Below, piece by piece: positions 48,431-57,780 of a DNA stretch of 64,000 bases. Position numbers and translations under genes: made by a program. Position 1 is the first letter of the stretch. Every line of letters begins with the position of its first letter. Source of the DNA: Culex pipiens pallens (taxonomy: Eukaryota; Arthropoda; Insecta; Diptera; Culicidae); NCBI RefSeq assembly GCF_016801865.2, contig NC_068938.1, positions 222,410,663 to 222,474,662 of the forward strand. The letters run 5' to 3'. Under the pieces are notes generated by a model, which saw only the letters and a program-made list of their open reading frames with translations, was not told the DNA's origin and ran no database searches.

Positions 48431-49023
48431 CACTGCACAGTGGGAAAAAAGGACCCAAAAAATTACCGCAACATGATTTCGCGCAAACCATCGATTGCTA
48501 TACACCAAAAGCTTCGTTTTTGCACCAGGAACAATAATCCAATGAAAAATTGCACTGCACGGACCGGTGGCCGGGGTACAGGCCACCGGAAGATCCAGAT
48601 TTTTGGAAAAAATGTCAGATTTATCCATTTATAACTCATGTCCTCATCCAAAATCAAGAAGTTTGATACGTCGCATGACTGGTTTACACTGTTTCCTAAT
48701 GCGGTTCCGGATGTGGCCACCGGAGATCGGTGGAACTGGTTCCGATGGGTCCTATGGTATTCAATATTATTTTAGGATTGTTTTGCGTGACTATTCATTG
48801 TAGAAGAAAGCTTATCAGTTCACAAATGGATAAATCTGACACTTTTCCCAAAAATCCGGATCTTCCGGTGGCCTGTACTCCGCCCACCGGTCCGTGCAGT
48901 GCGATTTTTCATTGGATTATTGTTCCTGGTGCAAAAACGAAGCTTTTGGTGTATAGCAATCGATGGTTTGCGCGAAATCATGTTGCGGTAATTTTTTGGG
49001 CCCTTTTTTCCCACTGTGCACTG
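48431..49023. mobile_element. 593-bp long-TIR (snapback) element
   Basis: Arms of about 200 bp (48431-48632 and 48824-49023) are inverted copies with a few differences. The tips are CACTGCACAGTGGGAAAAAA and the complement of CAGTGCACAGTGGGAAAAAA. The central 190 bp is unique. Open frames in the arms (for example 48730-49119) are mirror images and not genes. Family unassigned. Confidence 0.8.
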
Positions 49024-49102
49024 ACGGAACTAAAAAGTTGGAAATTTGACTTGTTTAGTGACTTTGCCAATCTTTTTCAAAATGTCATTTTTTTCTGGGT
49101 GC

Positions 49103-49165
49103 CGGGAACCGTGGTGTAGGTGTAAGCGTGGTTGCCTCTCACTCAGTCGGACTCGGTTCGAAGAA
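49103..49165 (+). mobile_element. Fragment of tRNA-headed SINE
   Basis: CCGGGAACCGTGGTGTAGGT, then TAAGCGTGGTTGCCTCTCAC and AGTCGGACTCGGTTCGA match the head of the SINE at 54020-54431 with a few differences, then diverge into A-rich sequence. Confidence 0.7.
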
Positions 49166-49436
49166 GAAATGTGAGAAACAATAAAAAAATGAAAAAGTAA
49201 CTGTAAAACCATGAAAACCTAGATAGGCGATAGGTTATAATAGGAGGTGGTAGTAGAGCAAGGCAAACACTATTAGAAACAAACATAAACAAGATAAATG
49301 CAAAATACTAAAAATGAAGCAAGAAAAACATAAAACAAGAGAAGTTAAGTTTTTCGCTGAATAGAAGATGGGAAAAATAAAAAAAATAAAAATAAATTGG
49401 GCAGTAGAGGGTTAAACTTTGTAGAGACCATAGAAG

Positions 49437-49515
49437 CTATTTTGCATCATTGGTTCGTCAATACAAGTTTCCAAACAAATTTGACAGCTATCCACTGTAC
49501 ATTCATAAATGGTAT
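49437..49515. repeat. Dispersed module copy
   Basis: GCTATTTTGCATCATTGGTTC then CAATACAAGTTTCCAAAC and TTTGACAGCTATCCACTG. Same order as at 18450-18516 and, inverted, at 48190-48275. An older member of an unidentified repeat. Confidence 0.6.
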
Positions 49516-49826
49516 CTAAATATTCTAGAATCTGTTTCTTGAGAACGATATATCTGACGAATTATGTTTATTGGTAAATAAAAAATACCCAATTTTTAAT
49601 TCACATTTTATCACAAAAAATTGATATGTGCAAAAACCTTTTTTTATATTAGAGCAAGGGCATTTACAACAACAATTTTTTTGAAAAAGTTTGAAAATAC
49701 AATCAGAAATATTTTCACACTCTTTACAGATGCTAAATCAGATTTGCAATCAAAAAGTTTTTTACAGAAAATGCAATAAGTCCACCTAAAATTATTATTT
49801 GTTTAAAAGTGTTCTTGGTTGCCCAG

Positions 49827-50058
49827 ATTAGTGCGCTGACCACGGGGACGCGCTGTCTTGTTTTTGCATGCTCATTTTCATTTCTTTTGTGTCGATGTTT
49901 GTGTGCTTGGGTGAGTGGTTATTATAATTAAATAATGGCATCATTAGTGCGCTGACCACGGGGACGCGCTGTCTTGTTTTTGCATGCTTATTTTCATTTC
50001 TTTTGTGTCGATGTTTGTGTGCTTGGGTGAGTAGTTATTATAATTAAATAATGGCATC
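49827..50058. repeat. 116-bp tandem duplication
   Basis: Two direct copies (49827-49942 and 49943-50058), each beginning ATTAGTGCGCTGACCACGGG and ending AAATAATGGCATC. By eye they differ at only two positions (CATGCTCATT/CATGCTTATT and GAGTGG/GAGTAG), so the duplication is recent. Confidence 0.95.
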
Positions 50059-50405
50059 ATATTCGAGTACCGACATTTCCGAAAATTGCTTTTCAGCCTT
50101 AGTTTGCTGTGCAAATTGTAAAAAAAAATTTCATATGGTAATTATTTCTAACTAATTAAAGTGCTATCCACAAATGACGTAACATGTTTTGAGGAAGTTA
50201 GAGCTCATCACTGGCTGCACAAATTTATGACAAAATGGTCACATTTTACTCGGTTTGAATAGTGTTTGTGTTTTGGGCTGAAATAAACTCAAATGCCGCC
50301 ACGCCATATTATAAATCGTTAGGTAATTCAAAAAAAATCTCTTCAATTAGTCTAAAAATAAAGTTATTCTCCAAGTCGTTGGATACATAATCAAAAAAAA
50401 TTCCT
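50059..50405. other. AT-rich intergenic DNA, no gene seen
   Basis: No supported feature. Confidence 0.4.
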
Positions 50406-50416
50406 GCTTTTATGTA

Positions 50417-50628
50417 AAACGAAACTATTGGCACTACGCCCCCCGGGGCATGGCCTTCCTCTAACGTGGGATTTCTGCTCCAGCGCCTCTGACGAGACAG
50501 GAGAAACCGGGACCGACGTTTTACTTCACCATCCGATAGAAGCTCAGTGGATAAGGCGGGAATCGAACCCGCGTCTCATAGCATCATCGGGATCGGCAGC
50601 CGAAGCCGCTACCCCTGCGCCACGAGAC
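50417..50628 (-). mobile_element. tRNA-derived SINE, minus copy with 11-bp duplication
   Basis: Same element as at 22431-22648 in reverse. The tRNA-like head is at the right (B-box complement GGGAATCGAACCCGC near 50558), the 3' end at the left (AAACGAAACTATTGGCAC). It is flanked by the 11-bp direct repeat GCTTTTATGTA (50406-50416 and 50629-50639), the target-site duplication expected of LINE-mobilised SINEs. Confidence 0.88.
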
Positions 50629-50739
50629 GCTTTTATGTATAACGGACGAATTGCTTTTGACAAGTCCTACTTTAATACAAATGATTTATGAAAAGTATCG
50701 AAAATACTCAAAAAGTAGAAATCAATTTTTATTTGCAAC

Positions 50740-50926
50740 TGCACAGAGAAAAAAGAGTTCCCAAAATCGTGAACAAGCGTTCATGAAAATGGGAACCACG
50801 AACAAAGTGTTCAAATCTCATGGTACGATTTTGAAAAACGTACCATGGCATTTGAACACTTTGTTCGTGGTTCCCATTTTCATGAACGCTTGTTCACGAT
50901 TTTGGGAACTCTTTTTTCTCCGTGCA
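50740..50926. mobile_element. 187-bp palindromic hairpin MITE, second copy
   Basis: Nearly identical in layout to 15387-15573: TGCACAGAGAAAAAAGAG at the left pairs with CTCTTTTTTCTCCGTGCA at the right, and the two halves pair throughout around the centre near 50833. The open frame through it is a palindrome artefact. Confidence 0.88.
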
Positions 50927-50927
50927 C

Positions 50928-51187
50928 CAACTCACACAGCAGTTGCCCCGACCCCTCTTCGATTTGCGTGAAACTTTGTCCTAAGGGGTAACTTTTGTCC
51001 CTGATCACGAATCCGAGGTCCCTTTTTTTATATCTCGTGACGGAGGGGCGGTACGACCATTTCCATTTTTGAACATGCGAAAAAAGAAGTGTTATTCAAT
51101 AATTTGCACTCTGAAACGGGGATGAGATAGAAATTTGGTATCAAAGGAACTTTATGTAAAATTGGTCGCCCGATTTGATGACGTACT
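50928..51187. mobile_element. Truncated foldback-element arm
   Basis: CCAACTCACACAGCAGTTGC onward matches the 37684 arm for about 260 bp (to GATTTGATGACGTACT), with several substitutions. It lacks the terminal GGGTAATTCTC. It abuts the hairpin MITE and lies about 70 bp beyond the last polyadenylation signal of the HES gene. Confidence 0.8.
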
Positions 51188-51255
51188 GCCTAAAATAACC
51201 TTAAAAAACATAAAAAATACAAACAATGCTACTCATTCTCGCAAGTAGGTATTTG

Positions 51256-51261
51256 TTTATT
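51256..51261 (-). terminator. Polyadenylation signal of the HES-family gene
   Basis: AATAAA on the minus strand, 200 nt after the stop codon. A second AATAAA lies at 51317-51322. Use of the upstream one could exclude the Brd box at 51300-51306 from the mRNA. Which is used is not shown by sequence. Confidence 0.55.
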
Positions 51262-51299
51262 GAAATAAAATATAAAACTGTCACACACTTAAAATCTAT

Positions 51300-51306
51300 T
51301 AAAGCT
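51300..51306 (-). promoter_or_regulatory. Brd box in 3' UTR
   Basis: AGCTTTA on the mRNA strand. Known in 3' UTRs of Notch-target genes of the Brd and E(spl) complexes as a negative post-transcriptional element, complementary to the miR-4/miR-79 seed. Confidence 0.55.
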
Positions 51307-51368
51307 GCTTCTTTTCTTTATTCCACAAATAATAGATTGTGGGTTTTCAAATCAAATATTGAAATCGT

Positions 51369-51375
51369 TAAAGCT
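51369..51375 (-). promoter_or_regulatory. Second Brd box in 3' UTR
   Basis: AGCTTTA on the mRNA strand, 86 nt after the stop codon and before both polyadenylation signals, so retained in either mRNA form. Confidence 0.6.
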
Positions 51376-51421
51376 CTCAGTGATGCTAAATTTTCTAAAA
51401 AACTGGAAATTATTGTCCTGT

Positions 51422-51427
51422 ATCACA
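51422..51427 (-). promoter_or_regulatory. K box in 3' UTR
   Basis: TGTGAT, followed by A, on the mRNA strand, 34 nt after the stop codon. It matches the K box known from E(spl)-complex 3' UTRs, a target of the miR-2/-11/-13 family seed. Confidence 0.6.
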
Positions 51428-51460
51428 ACGTAAAACACCATCAATTAATCTTCCCCCTCT

Positions 51461-54400
51461 TCACCACGGTCTCCACATGTCCCCAGTCGAGTTTTCCTTC
51501 GAGTCATTTTCCTCCTCCCGTTCATCGTCTCCATCCTCGCTGAAATCATCATCATCATCCTCCTCCTCCGGATCTACTCGACGACTTCTCTTACACTCCC
51601 GCTCTTCATCCCTATCGTCCGGTGCCACCCTCTTGGCCGCTCCCTCCTGGTGCATCCGGATCCGATCGATCAACTTCAGGTTAGGCCGGAAGGCCGAAAT
51701 TCGACTGCTTTCCTCCGGCGTAGGAGGCGTTGGAAACGCACTCAGCAGACTCTCCATCAGCCCAGGCCGCGTCTTTAGCATCGTAGTAGGCAACGTTCCT
51801 TTGTTCTGAGGCGTCCTCAAGTCAACCGACGTCGCTCCCTTGACGCTGTCCTGATCCGAAACGGGACTCAACGGAGGGCTTGGAGCGTACGGTTGCTTCT
51901 CGTGAGGAATTGGTTTAAAGTGGTTGGAACCACCGAGAGGTGGCATTCCGGTGGGACCTCCAGCCGTTGACAACCGTGGCAAAAACGGCAATCCAGTCGC
52001 GCTGCCATGTGGCATGATGAAAGCCAGCTCGCCGCTGGGCAACAGTGACGGAATCAACGAAAGTCCCTCCATTGCTAGGCGACCGTTGTTGTTGATTTCG
52101 TCGCTTGCTCGGCCGAACAACCCTCCAAACGTTCCGGCAGCGCCTGCTGCGATCGGCGTAGGAAAGCGCTGATATTTGAGGTACGACTTCAGGTGGTTCG
52201 TAACGCGCTGCTTGAGGCCGCTGTCCATGCCCGGGATGGTGCTAAAGTACTTGTCGATCTCGTCGACGCACTCGTTGTAGCCGGACTTGAACTTGTCCAC
52301 GACGGTGGGGTCCACGGCCATTGCGACGGCCAGCTTGCGACGTTCCATGTCCTGGAGGTGTTTCACCGTGAGGTCCAGAATGTCCGCCTTTTCCAGCTTG
52401 GAGTGACGGATGGGCTAAAATGGAAGGTAAATGGTAAGATTTTTTGAATGATGATTTTGATTCTAGTTGAACTTACGTCTTTCTTCATCGCATCCAGAAG
52501 CAGGGCTTTGAGATCATTCAAGTAGTTGTTGATGCGAGCTCGGCGTTTCTTCTCCATAATTGGCTTATTTGTCTGAAAAATAGAAAAGGAAAAATTTAGC
52601 AAAATATTCTAACATGGCCATTTCAAATATTTTATGAACACAGAAAATATTGATTTCACTTAAAATAGAGGAACAACATATTTTTTTCCTACAGTCAACT
52701 AATGTTGACTTATCAATGCTTACAGCTTCAGAAATATTTTTTAAACTGAAATCATATAATAAGTGGTTCAGTAGGAAAATAGCAAGAAAGTTTCTTCTAA
52801 CATTCATGTAAAATTAATTGTTTAATTAGGAAAAATGGGTAAATTGGATGGAAAAAATAACGATTCCTAAACCTACTCAATTTAATATGCACAGGAGCAG
52901 TTCTCTACGGAATCGGTCTTTTTTCTTTAATTTTAATTTCAGTATTTTTTTTTAATCCGGCTCTTTTTTATTCATAGCAAAAAACATAGAAAAATCTCTC
53001 ACTCTCTCTCTCTCTCTCTCTCTCTCAAATGATATCAATAAGCATCATTTAATAAAATTTTACATTGTCAAACAAATATCAGATCATTTTTCGGAAAGCA
53101 AAATGAACCAACCAACCAACAAGAAAAATCAAAATATTGTGCTCCAACATGGTTAAAAATGCTGTCTCAATTCACCCCATGTGTCCCGATTGACCCCAGG
53201 TTACGGCAATGAATTCTTTGAAAATTATAAATATATTCTAAAAGTGGCTTTCTGTTATTTTAATTATAAATAACAGAAAACCCTCTTCTTTAAAAGAAAA
53301 CTTTATATTACAAAAACCTCAAACAGATAGAAGTATTTATCCAAGATCAATAAGAGCCATTAAGAGCTACTTATTTGAGAATCAACATATTTATTAGAAT
53401 ATTGACTTAGATTTAAGTTTATCGTGCTACAAAATGTTGAAGCATAACTATTCTTCAATGCAGGTATCAAATTAGAGGGATTTTTGCCCAATTTTTTCAC
53501 AAAACTAGATATTTCCGAAATTATACTCAAAATTTTAATGATTGCAATATGCGTATGAAAACTTCGATTTTTTTCGTACATTTTGAAACTAAAGAAAGTA
53601 TTTTTTTAAGGTTCTCCAAAATTCCATAAAGCTACGTAATTTCGTAATCGTAATCATGTAACTCAATAAAAAAAGCAATCCACTTTAATGACCCCGAGTC
53701 TTTTGTGGGCTCTGTTGCAAGTTTCTGCTCATTTCTAGGCGTCCAAAGGTTATGTGTGGTGAGTCACCCAAAACCTCTTTTACGCAAATGGACCGACGTT
53801 TTACTTCCCCATCCGATAGAAGGCCAGGAGGATAAGGCGAGAATCGAACCCGCGCCCCATAGCAACTTAGGGAACTCAATTAAAAGTATTTAAATTTACA
53901 TAGAAATCAAAGTATTTTTCTGCTCGCTCTCAGAATAAGTATTTGATTGGAATTCAAACACAATCTATTGTTGACATTAATTCCTTTAATGATAAATTTG
54001 ATCTCATGATGGAATTGCCGGGACCGTGGTGTAGGGGTAAGCGTGATTGCCTCTCACCCAGTCGGCCTGGGTTCGATCCCAGACGGTCCCGGTGGCATTT
54101 TTCGAGACGAGATTTGTCTGATCACGCCTTCCGTCGGAAGGGAAGTAAATGTTGGTCCCGGACTAACATAAAAAAAGGTTAGGTCGTTAGCTCAGTCCAG
54201 GTGTAGGAGTCGTCTCCCTGGGTCCTGCCTCGGTGGAGTCGCTGGTAGGCAGTTGGACTCACAATCCAAAGGTCGTCAGTTCGAATCCCGGGGTGGATGG
54301 AAGCTAAGAGGTGTAAAAAGAGGTTTGCAATTGCCTCAACAATCAAGCCTTCGAACACCTAGTTTCGAGTAGGAATCTCGCAATCGAGAACGCCAAGGCA

Positions 54401-55698
54401 ATGCTGTAGAGCGAATAATTTGATTATTTTTATGGAATTGCCACTGGAATTTTATTGACAGCGCTCGAGTACTTCTATCAAGCAGTAAACGATTGAATAC
54501 TGTTCTCTTAATCACAGAAGTAATTAATTCCTAGAAAATAATGGACAAAATGGAAACAGCAAAAAAAAACCTGAACTTAAGTTTTTTTGTAATATTCTTT
54601 CTACTTGATATTATAAATCGTTATATTCCATGAAATTTCAATAATTTACAAAAAAAAACTTCGACAGATGTTTGCTTACTTTTGAGCTATTTATTACAAA
54701 AACACTTCAATTCTTTATCAAAGTGCCGATAGGCCGATAATAGAAATGGGTCGAGAAATTGTATATTCCCCCTAGTTTGCTTTTGTTTTTCTTGAAATAA
54801 TTCAGAAATTCAGAAACAGAAATTAATAATTTATTTAAAATTTTAGCTTTGAAAATTACACTGCTCAGCATTTTAACATTAGCTATTCTAATTGACAGAT
54901 TTAGATTTTAACTAATTTCCAACCAAAAATTTTGGGTGCAAATGCTGTAGAATTATTCTAACTAACCAAGCGGCTCCATCTCTTCATTCTTGAAAAGAGA
55001 GATTTAGTGGAGGCGCTTGGCTTCTACGATATTTACGATTATTGAGCTATTATTTTTAAGCCGGAAATGAACTGAAATTCAATTCTGTCGATTGAATTAG
55101 CTTCAGTGAGCACAATTCAACCAGAGCATTACGAAAAACCAGCAGATGTTAACATGAACTAAAAAAATGATTAGGGGAACAGCATCTAATTCCATCGTGG
55201 TTCTAATGTTGTCATATCAGCTCTTTAACATTCAATTGCAGATTGTTAAAAGCGTTTTCAACTGAACTCGAGTGTTAAATTGCTCAATAGGAAGTGAGCA
55301 ATCATGATTTTTTCATCAATAATTTTGCAAAATTATTTGTTGAAATAGTGAAAATCATCAAATTGAATGGTGCTAGGAGCGAGTGCTCAGCCTCCCAAAC
55401 ATACGAGAATTTCCCCTAGTTGTTCTTGTCGTTTATAAAATGAAAAGATAAAATCCCTGTTTCACTCAAATATTTTATCATATTTTTGTTATATCTTTTC
55501 TTGAAAAACATTATTTCTGACATAACTTTCTAACTTTTATAAAAAATTTTAGTCAAATTTACATTTAATTAACTCAAGCACTATTTAATTAGCACACACC
55601 TTCCTGATTTCCGCCTTAATCCTTCTGAGATAACTCTCAGCATCCCGATCTCCACCACCAGCCCCATCATGATGATCACTTCTGCGCAGATTATCCAT
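51461..55698 (-). CDS. Hairy/E(spl)-family bHLH-Orange repressor, deadpan-like, three coding exons
   Basis: A DNA-binding transcriptional repressor acting in the nucleus with the Groucho co-repressor, typically downstream of Notch and in neural precursor control. Coding exons are 55698-55600 (33 codons), 52572-52477 (32 codons) and 52414-51461 (317 codons plus stop), joined in frame at GT/AG junctions, giving 382 aa. The basic region (residues about 35-48, NKPIMEKKRRARIN) has the family's proline. The helix-loop-helix runs to about residue 90, the Orange domain covers about 104-144, then comes an SPPLSP proline-rich linker, a long acidic tail (about 347-375) and C-terminal WRPW, the Groucho tetrapeptide. 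KAEIRKTNKPIMEK and AMKKD resemble Deadpan more than Hairy, but a paralogue such as Side is possible. The start is the only ATG before the first donor. Intron 1 (3.0 kb) carries a SINE. Confidence 0.93.
52477..52572 (-). other. Coding exon 2 of the HES-family gene
   Basis: Thirty-two codons from TNKPIMEKK to DAMKKD, between a TTTTTCAG-type acceptor and a GTAAGT donor. It encodes the basic region and helix 1. Both flanking introns are phase 0. Confidence 0.93.
52992..53028. repeat. (CT)n microsatellite in intron 1
   Basis: Uninterrupted CT/TC dinucleotide run. A GAGA-factor-like sequence on the other strand, but this is low-complexity and common. Confidence 0.85.
53788..53868 (-). mobile_element. 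Fragment of the 22431-type SINE in intron 1
   Basis: GGACCGACGTTTTACTTCCC, CATCCGATAGAAG and GATAAGGCGAGAATCGAACC match the body and B box of the SINE at 50417-50628, diverged and truncated at both ends. Confidence 0.75.
54020..54431 (+). mobile_element. Composite SINE with two tRNA-like parts, 11-bp duplication
   Basis: Flanked by the direct repeat ATGGAATTGCC (54009-54019 and 54432-54442). The first part (54021-54093) is tRNA-like: acceptor GGGACCG/CGGTCCC, a Glu-like CTCTCAC anticodon loop and B box GGTTCGATCCC. A spacer with GGTCCCGGACTAACAT follows. The second tRNA-like part (about 54238-54301) has a perfect TTGGA/TCCAA anticodon stem around CTCACAA and B box AGTTCGAATCCC. A 130-bp body then ends AATAATTTGATTATTTT. 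The single outer duplication shows that both parts moved together. It sits in intron 1 of the repressor gene, in antisense orientation. Confidence 0.85.
54442..55599. other. Intron 1, AT-rich, with one imperfect hairpin
   Basis: Apart from an imperfect hairpin at 54965-55020 (arms CCAAGCGGCTCCA-TCTCTT and AAGAGA ... TGGAGGCGCTTGG), no repeats or coding were recognised. Confidence 0.45.
55600..55698 (-). other. Coding exon 1 of the HES-family gene
   Basis: Thirty-three codons, from ATG (MDNLRRSDHHDGAGGG) to YLRRIKAEIRK, followed by a GTGTGT donor. The last residues lead directly into the conserved NKP basic region of exon 2, which supports the junction. Confidence 0.85.
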
Positions 55699-56407
55699 TC
55701 TTTGCAGGGTTTAATCTTTCCACTAAAAAGCACAGTTACTATCCCAAATCACTTCTGCCAATTCAAAAATTTCACTTCCGTTCACGATCACCCACACGAT
55801 CCCCGGGGGCTCCGCTGAGTAATATCCCGATCTATCACCGTTCACTTCCGAACTGCGAATGCCGCTAGTCCTCGTCGACCTGCGCCAACTCAAAAAAAAA
55901 GAAGTTCCAACTGGTGTGAAGCTATTCGATCGCTCGACTCTCCCCTCGTCCTCTGCATCACTCCACATGGTCGTCGCCGTCGGTGAGGTTTGGTTCCCAT
56001 GCTTCCAGAGTTCCACCATGCATTACCAAATGTTTGTTCCTTCTCCCTCCTTCTCGGCTGGTTCTTCCCAGGGACAGTGGAGTTGGTGGTAGGAAAATAT
56101 GGACATAACTTTTTAAGATTCTTAAATTTGTTAATTTTAGACTTTTTTCTAAATATGAAAAATAGAATAAATTGCCATAAAAAATTAAGAATTTCGAAAA
56201 AACATAACATTTTAACATAAATTATAAACACTGAAAACTTTTTTTAAAGCATTATGATCATTGATCATTGAGTTACATTGTAATTTTTGTTTGATTTTAA
56301 ATTATTAGAATATCCAAAATTTTCTCAATTTATTTAAAAATTTACAACGAAAATTCCGATACACACAACTCCTCCCACAGTTCCTCCCGTCTAGAACGCG
56401 TCCAAAA

Positions 56408-56415
56408 TTCCCACG
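56408..56415 (-). promoter_or_regulatory. Su(H)/CSL binding-site match
   Basis: CGTGGGAA on the gene strand, 710 bp before the start codon. It fits the high-affinity consensus YGTGRGAA of Suppressor of Hairless, the DNA-binding effector of Notch. Confidence 0.55.
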
Positions 56416-56512
56416 TTTCCCATTGCCCAGCCAAGCAGTTCAGTGAGTCTGTTCTAAAAGTGAGTGTGGTTGGCTATAATAAATTTGACTTTCATCTCGC
56501 TCTTGATCTTTT

Positions 56513-56520
56513 TTCCCACG
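56513..56520 (-). promoter_or_regulatory. Second Su(H)/CSL binding-site match
   Basis: Identical CGTGGGAA octamer in the same orientation, 105 bp farther upstream. Not in the head-to-head paired arrangement. Confidence 0.55.
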
Positions 56521-56635
56521 CTAGAAAAACGGAACGAAAACGCAACCCCACCACCGGCTTTGCATGTATTGCGCGTTTATGTTGCTGCTGCTGATGCTAA
56601 TGCGTCGTCGTCGTCGTTGGTCGTAGTAGGCGCGC

Positions 56636-56642
56636 GCAGCTG
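56636..56642. promoter_or_regulatory. Proneural-type E box
   Basis: GCAGCTG fits the GCAGSTG consensus for Achaete-Scute/Daughterless dimers. It lies 116 bp from the nearest Su(H)-type site. A single 7-mer, so weak alone. Confidence 0.4.
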
Positions 56643-56917
56643 ACCAAAGACGCATACAAGCTTAAATGGTAGAGGAAGAAGGAGGTGGTGGCGGCGACGT
56701 CGATGTCGGCACAGGATGTAAACAATCATATCGGACAAGGGAACGAAAACAGGCAGCTACGGCGCAGTGTTGTTATCCGTGTGAGCTACCTTTTGGGTGG
56801 AGAAGGGGGAAGGTGTGATGGGTGTGATCGTTTGGGTGGTTGGAGGTGATTTATCCAACTAAAAGTGTGAAGTAATTTTCTAAATTTTAGTAAATGTTAA
56901 AACTTAAGTACAGTCCA

Positions 56918-57044
56918 CACAGAAAAAAAAAATCATGGTGATATTACATATGTTAGAAAAATGTGTAATTAATATAAGAGGTAATAGAGGTAATATTCAA
57001 TTAATTTTGGTACAGCTTTCAAATTTACACAATTTTTTACTGTG
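56918..57044. mobile_element. 127-bp MITE nested in the pogo-like MITE tip
   Basis: The ends CACAGAAAAAAAA and TTTTTTACTGTG are imperfect inverted repeats, and CA is found on both sides, which interrupts the host tip CAGTCCA/GATTCG. Confidence 0.6.
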
Positions 57045-57226
57045 CAGATTCGATTATTCAAATCCTCGATTATCTGAAGTTTCGATTATCCGAAGGTTTG
57101 TATAGGACTTCGGATAATCGAATCACGCACAAAAACTTTTTCGTATTTTTTTTCTTCTTACTTTCAACACCAATTTTGAGTTCTGCGACCACATTTAAGT
57201 CAAATTTTAAATAAAAAATGCATTTT

Positions 57227-57780
57227 TGCCTTCTTCACCTTACTGAGGAAAGGCTATAAAATTACTCAAAAAATGAATGAGCAAATGTCTGTGTGTGTGT
57301 GTGTGGTGGGATGTTGATCAAAAAAAAATTCTCAACCGATTTTGTCTGTTTTGGTCTCATTCGATCCGTCTTGAGGTCCCATAAGTCGCTATTGAAAATT
57401 ATAAAGTTTAGTTAAGTACTTCAAAAGTTATGCTAAAAAAACGATTTTGGCTAAAGTCCGGAAGATTGTAAAAAGGGTGGTTTTTGTAAGAAAACCCTTA
57501 ATGATATACATTTTTAGAAAGGTTAGAAAGACCTTTCTAACGAGTCCAAAAAAATTAAAGATCTGTCAACCCTATCAAAAGTTATAAGCACTTAAGTGTT
57601 ATTTATACACTTTTTTGAGGTCGGATCTCAGATATTTTGGTGAAAACGTTGTCCGGATCTATCATGCAACCCGATGTAAGATAAGTAATCAAAAGACCTT
57701 TCCAATGAGTACAGTAGGTTGAGAATTTGACAACCCTATCAAAAGTATATTAATGTGAGGAAGGAAGGTGGATTAAGTAA
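57227..57780. mobile_element. About 550-bp repeat nested in the pogo-like MITE
   Basis: Begins GCCTTCTTCACCTTACTGAG and ends TGTGAGGAAGG-AGGTGGATTAAG. It interrupts the host element between TGCATTTTT and AATATTTCAT, which are adjacent in the 40466 copy. Includes a (GT)n run near 57290. Partial relatives lie at 22649-23029 and 24815-24862. Confidence 0.65.

Larger units (their letters stand above)
55699..56910. promoter_or_regulatory. Upstream region of the HES-family gene
   Basis: A CpG-containing, unique, GC-balanced stretch directly before the start codon, expected to hold the 5' UTR, core promoter and proximal enhancer. It contains two CGTGGGAA sites, one related CATGGGAA (55994-56001) and a GCAGCTG E box. 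No unambiguous TATA plus initiator pair is visible on the minus strand. Open frames on both strands (55723-56231) overlap and match no family. Confidence 0.6.

Noticed and set aside
48730..49119. 129-codon open frame and its mirror frame at 48440-48634
   Set aside because: They arise from the two arms of an inverted-repeat element.
51477..52447. Plus-strand open frames opposite HES exon 3
   Set aside because: Shadows of the well-supported minus-strand exon.
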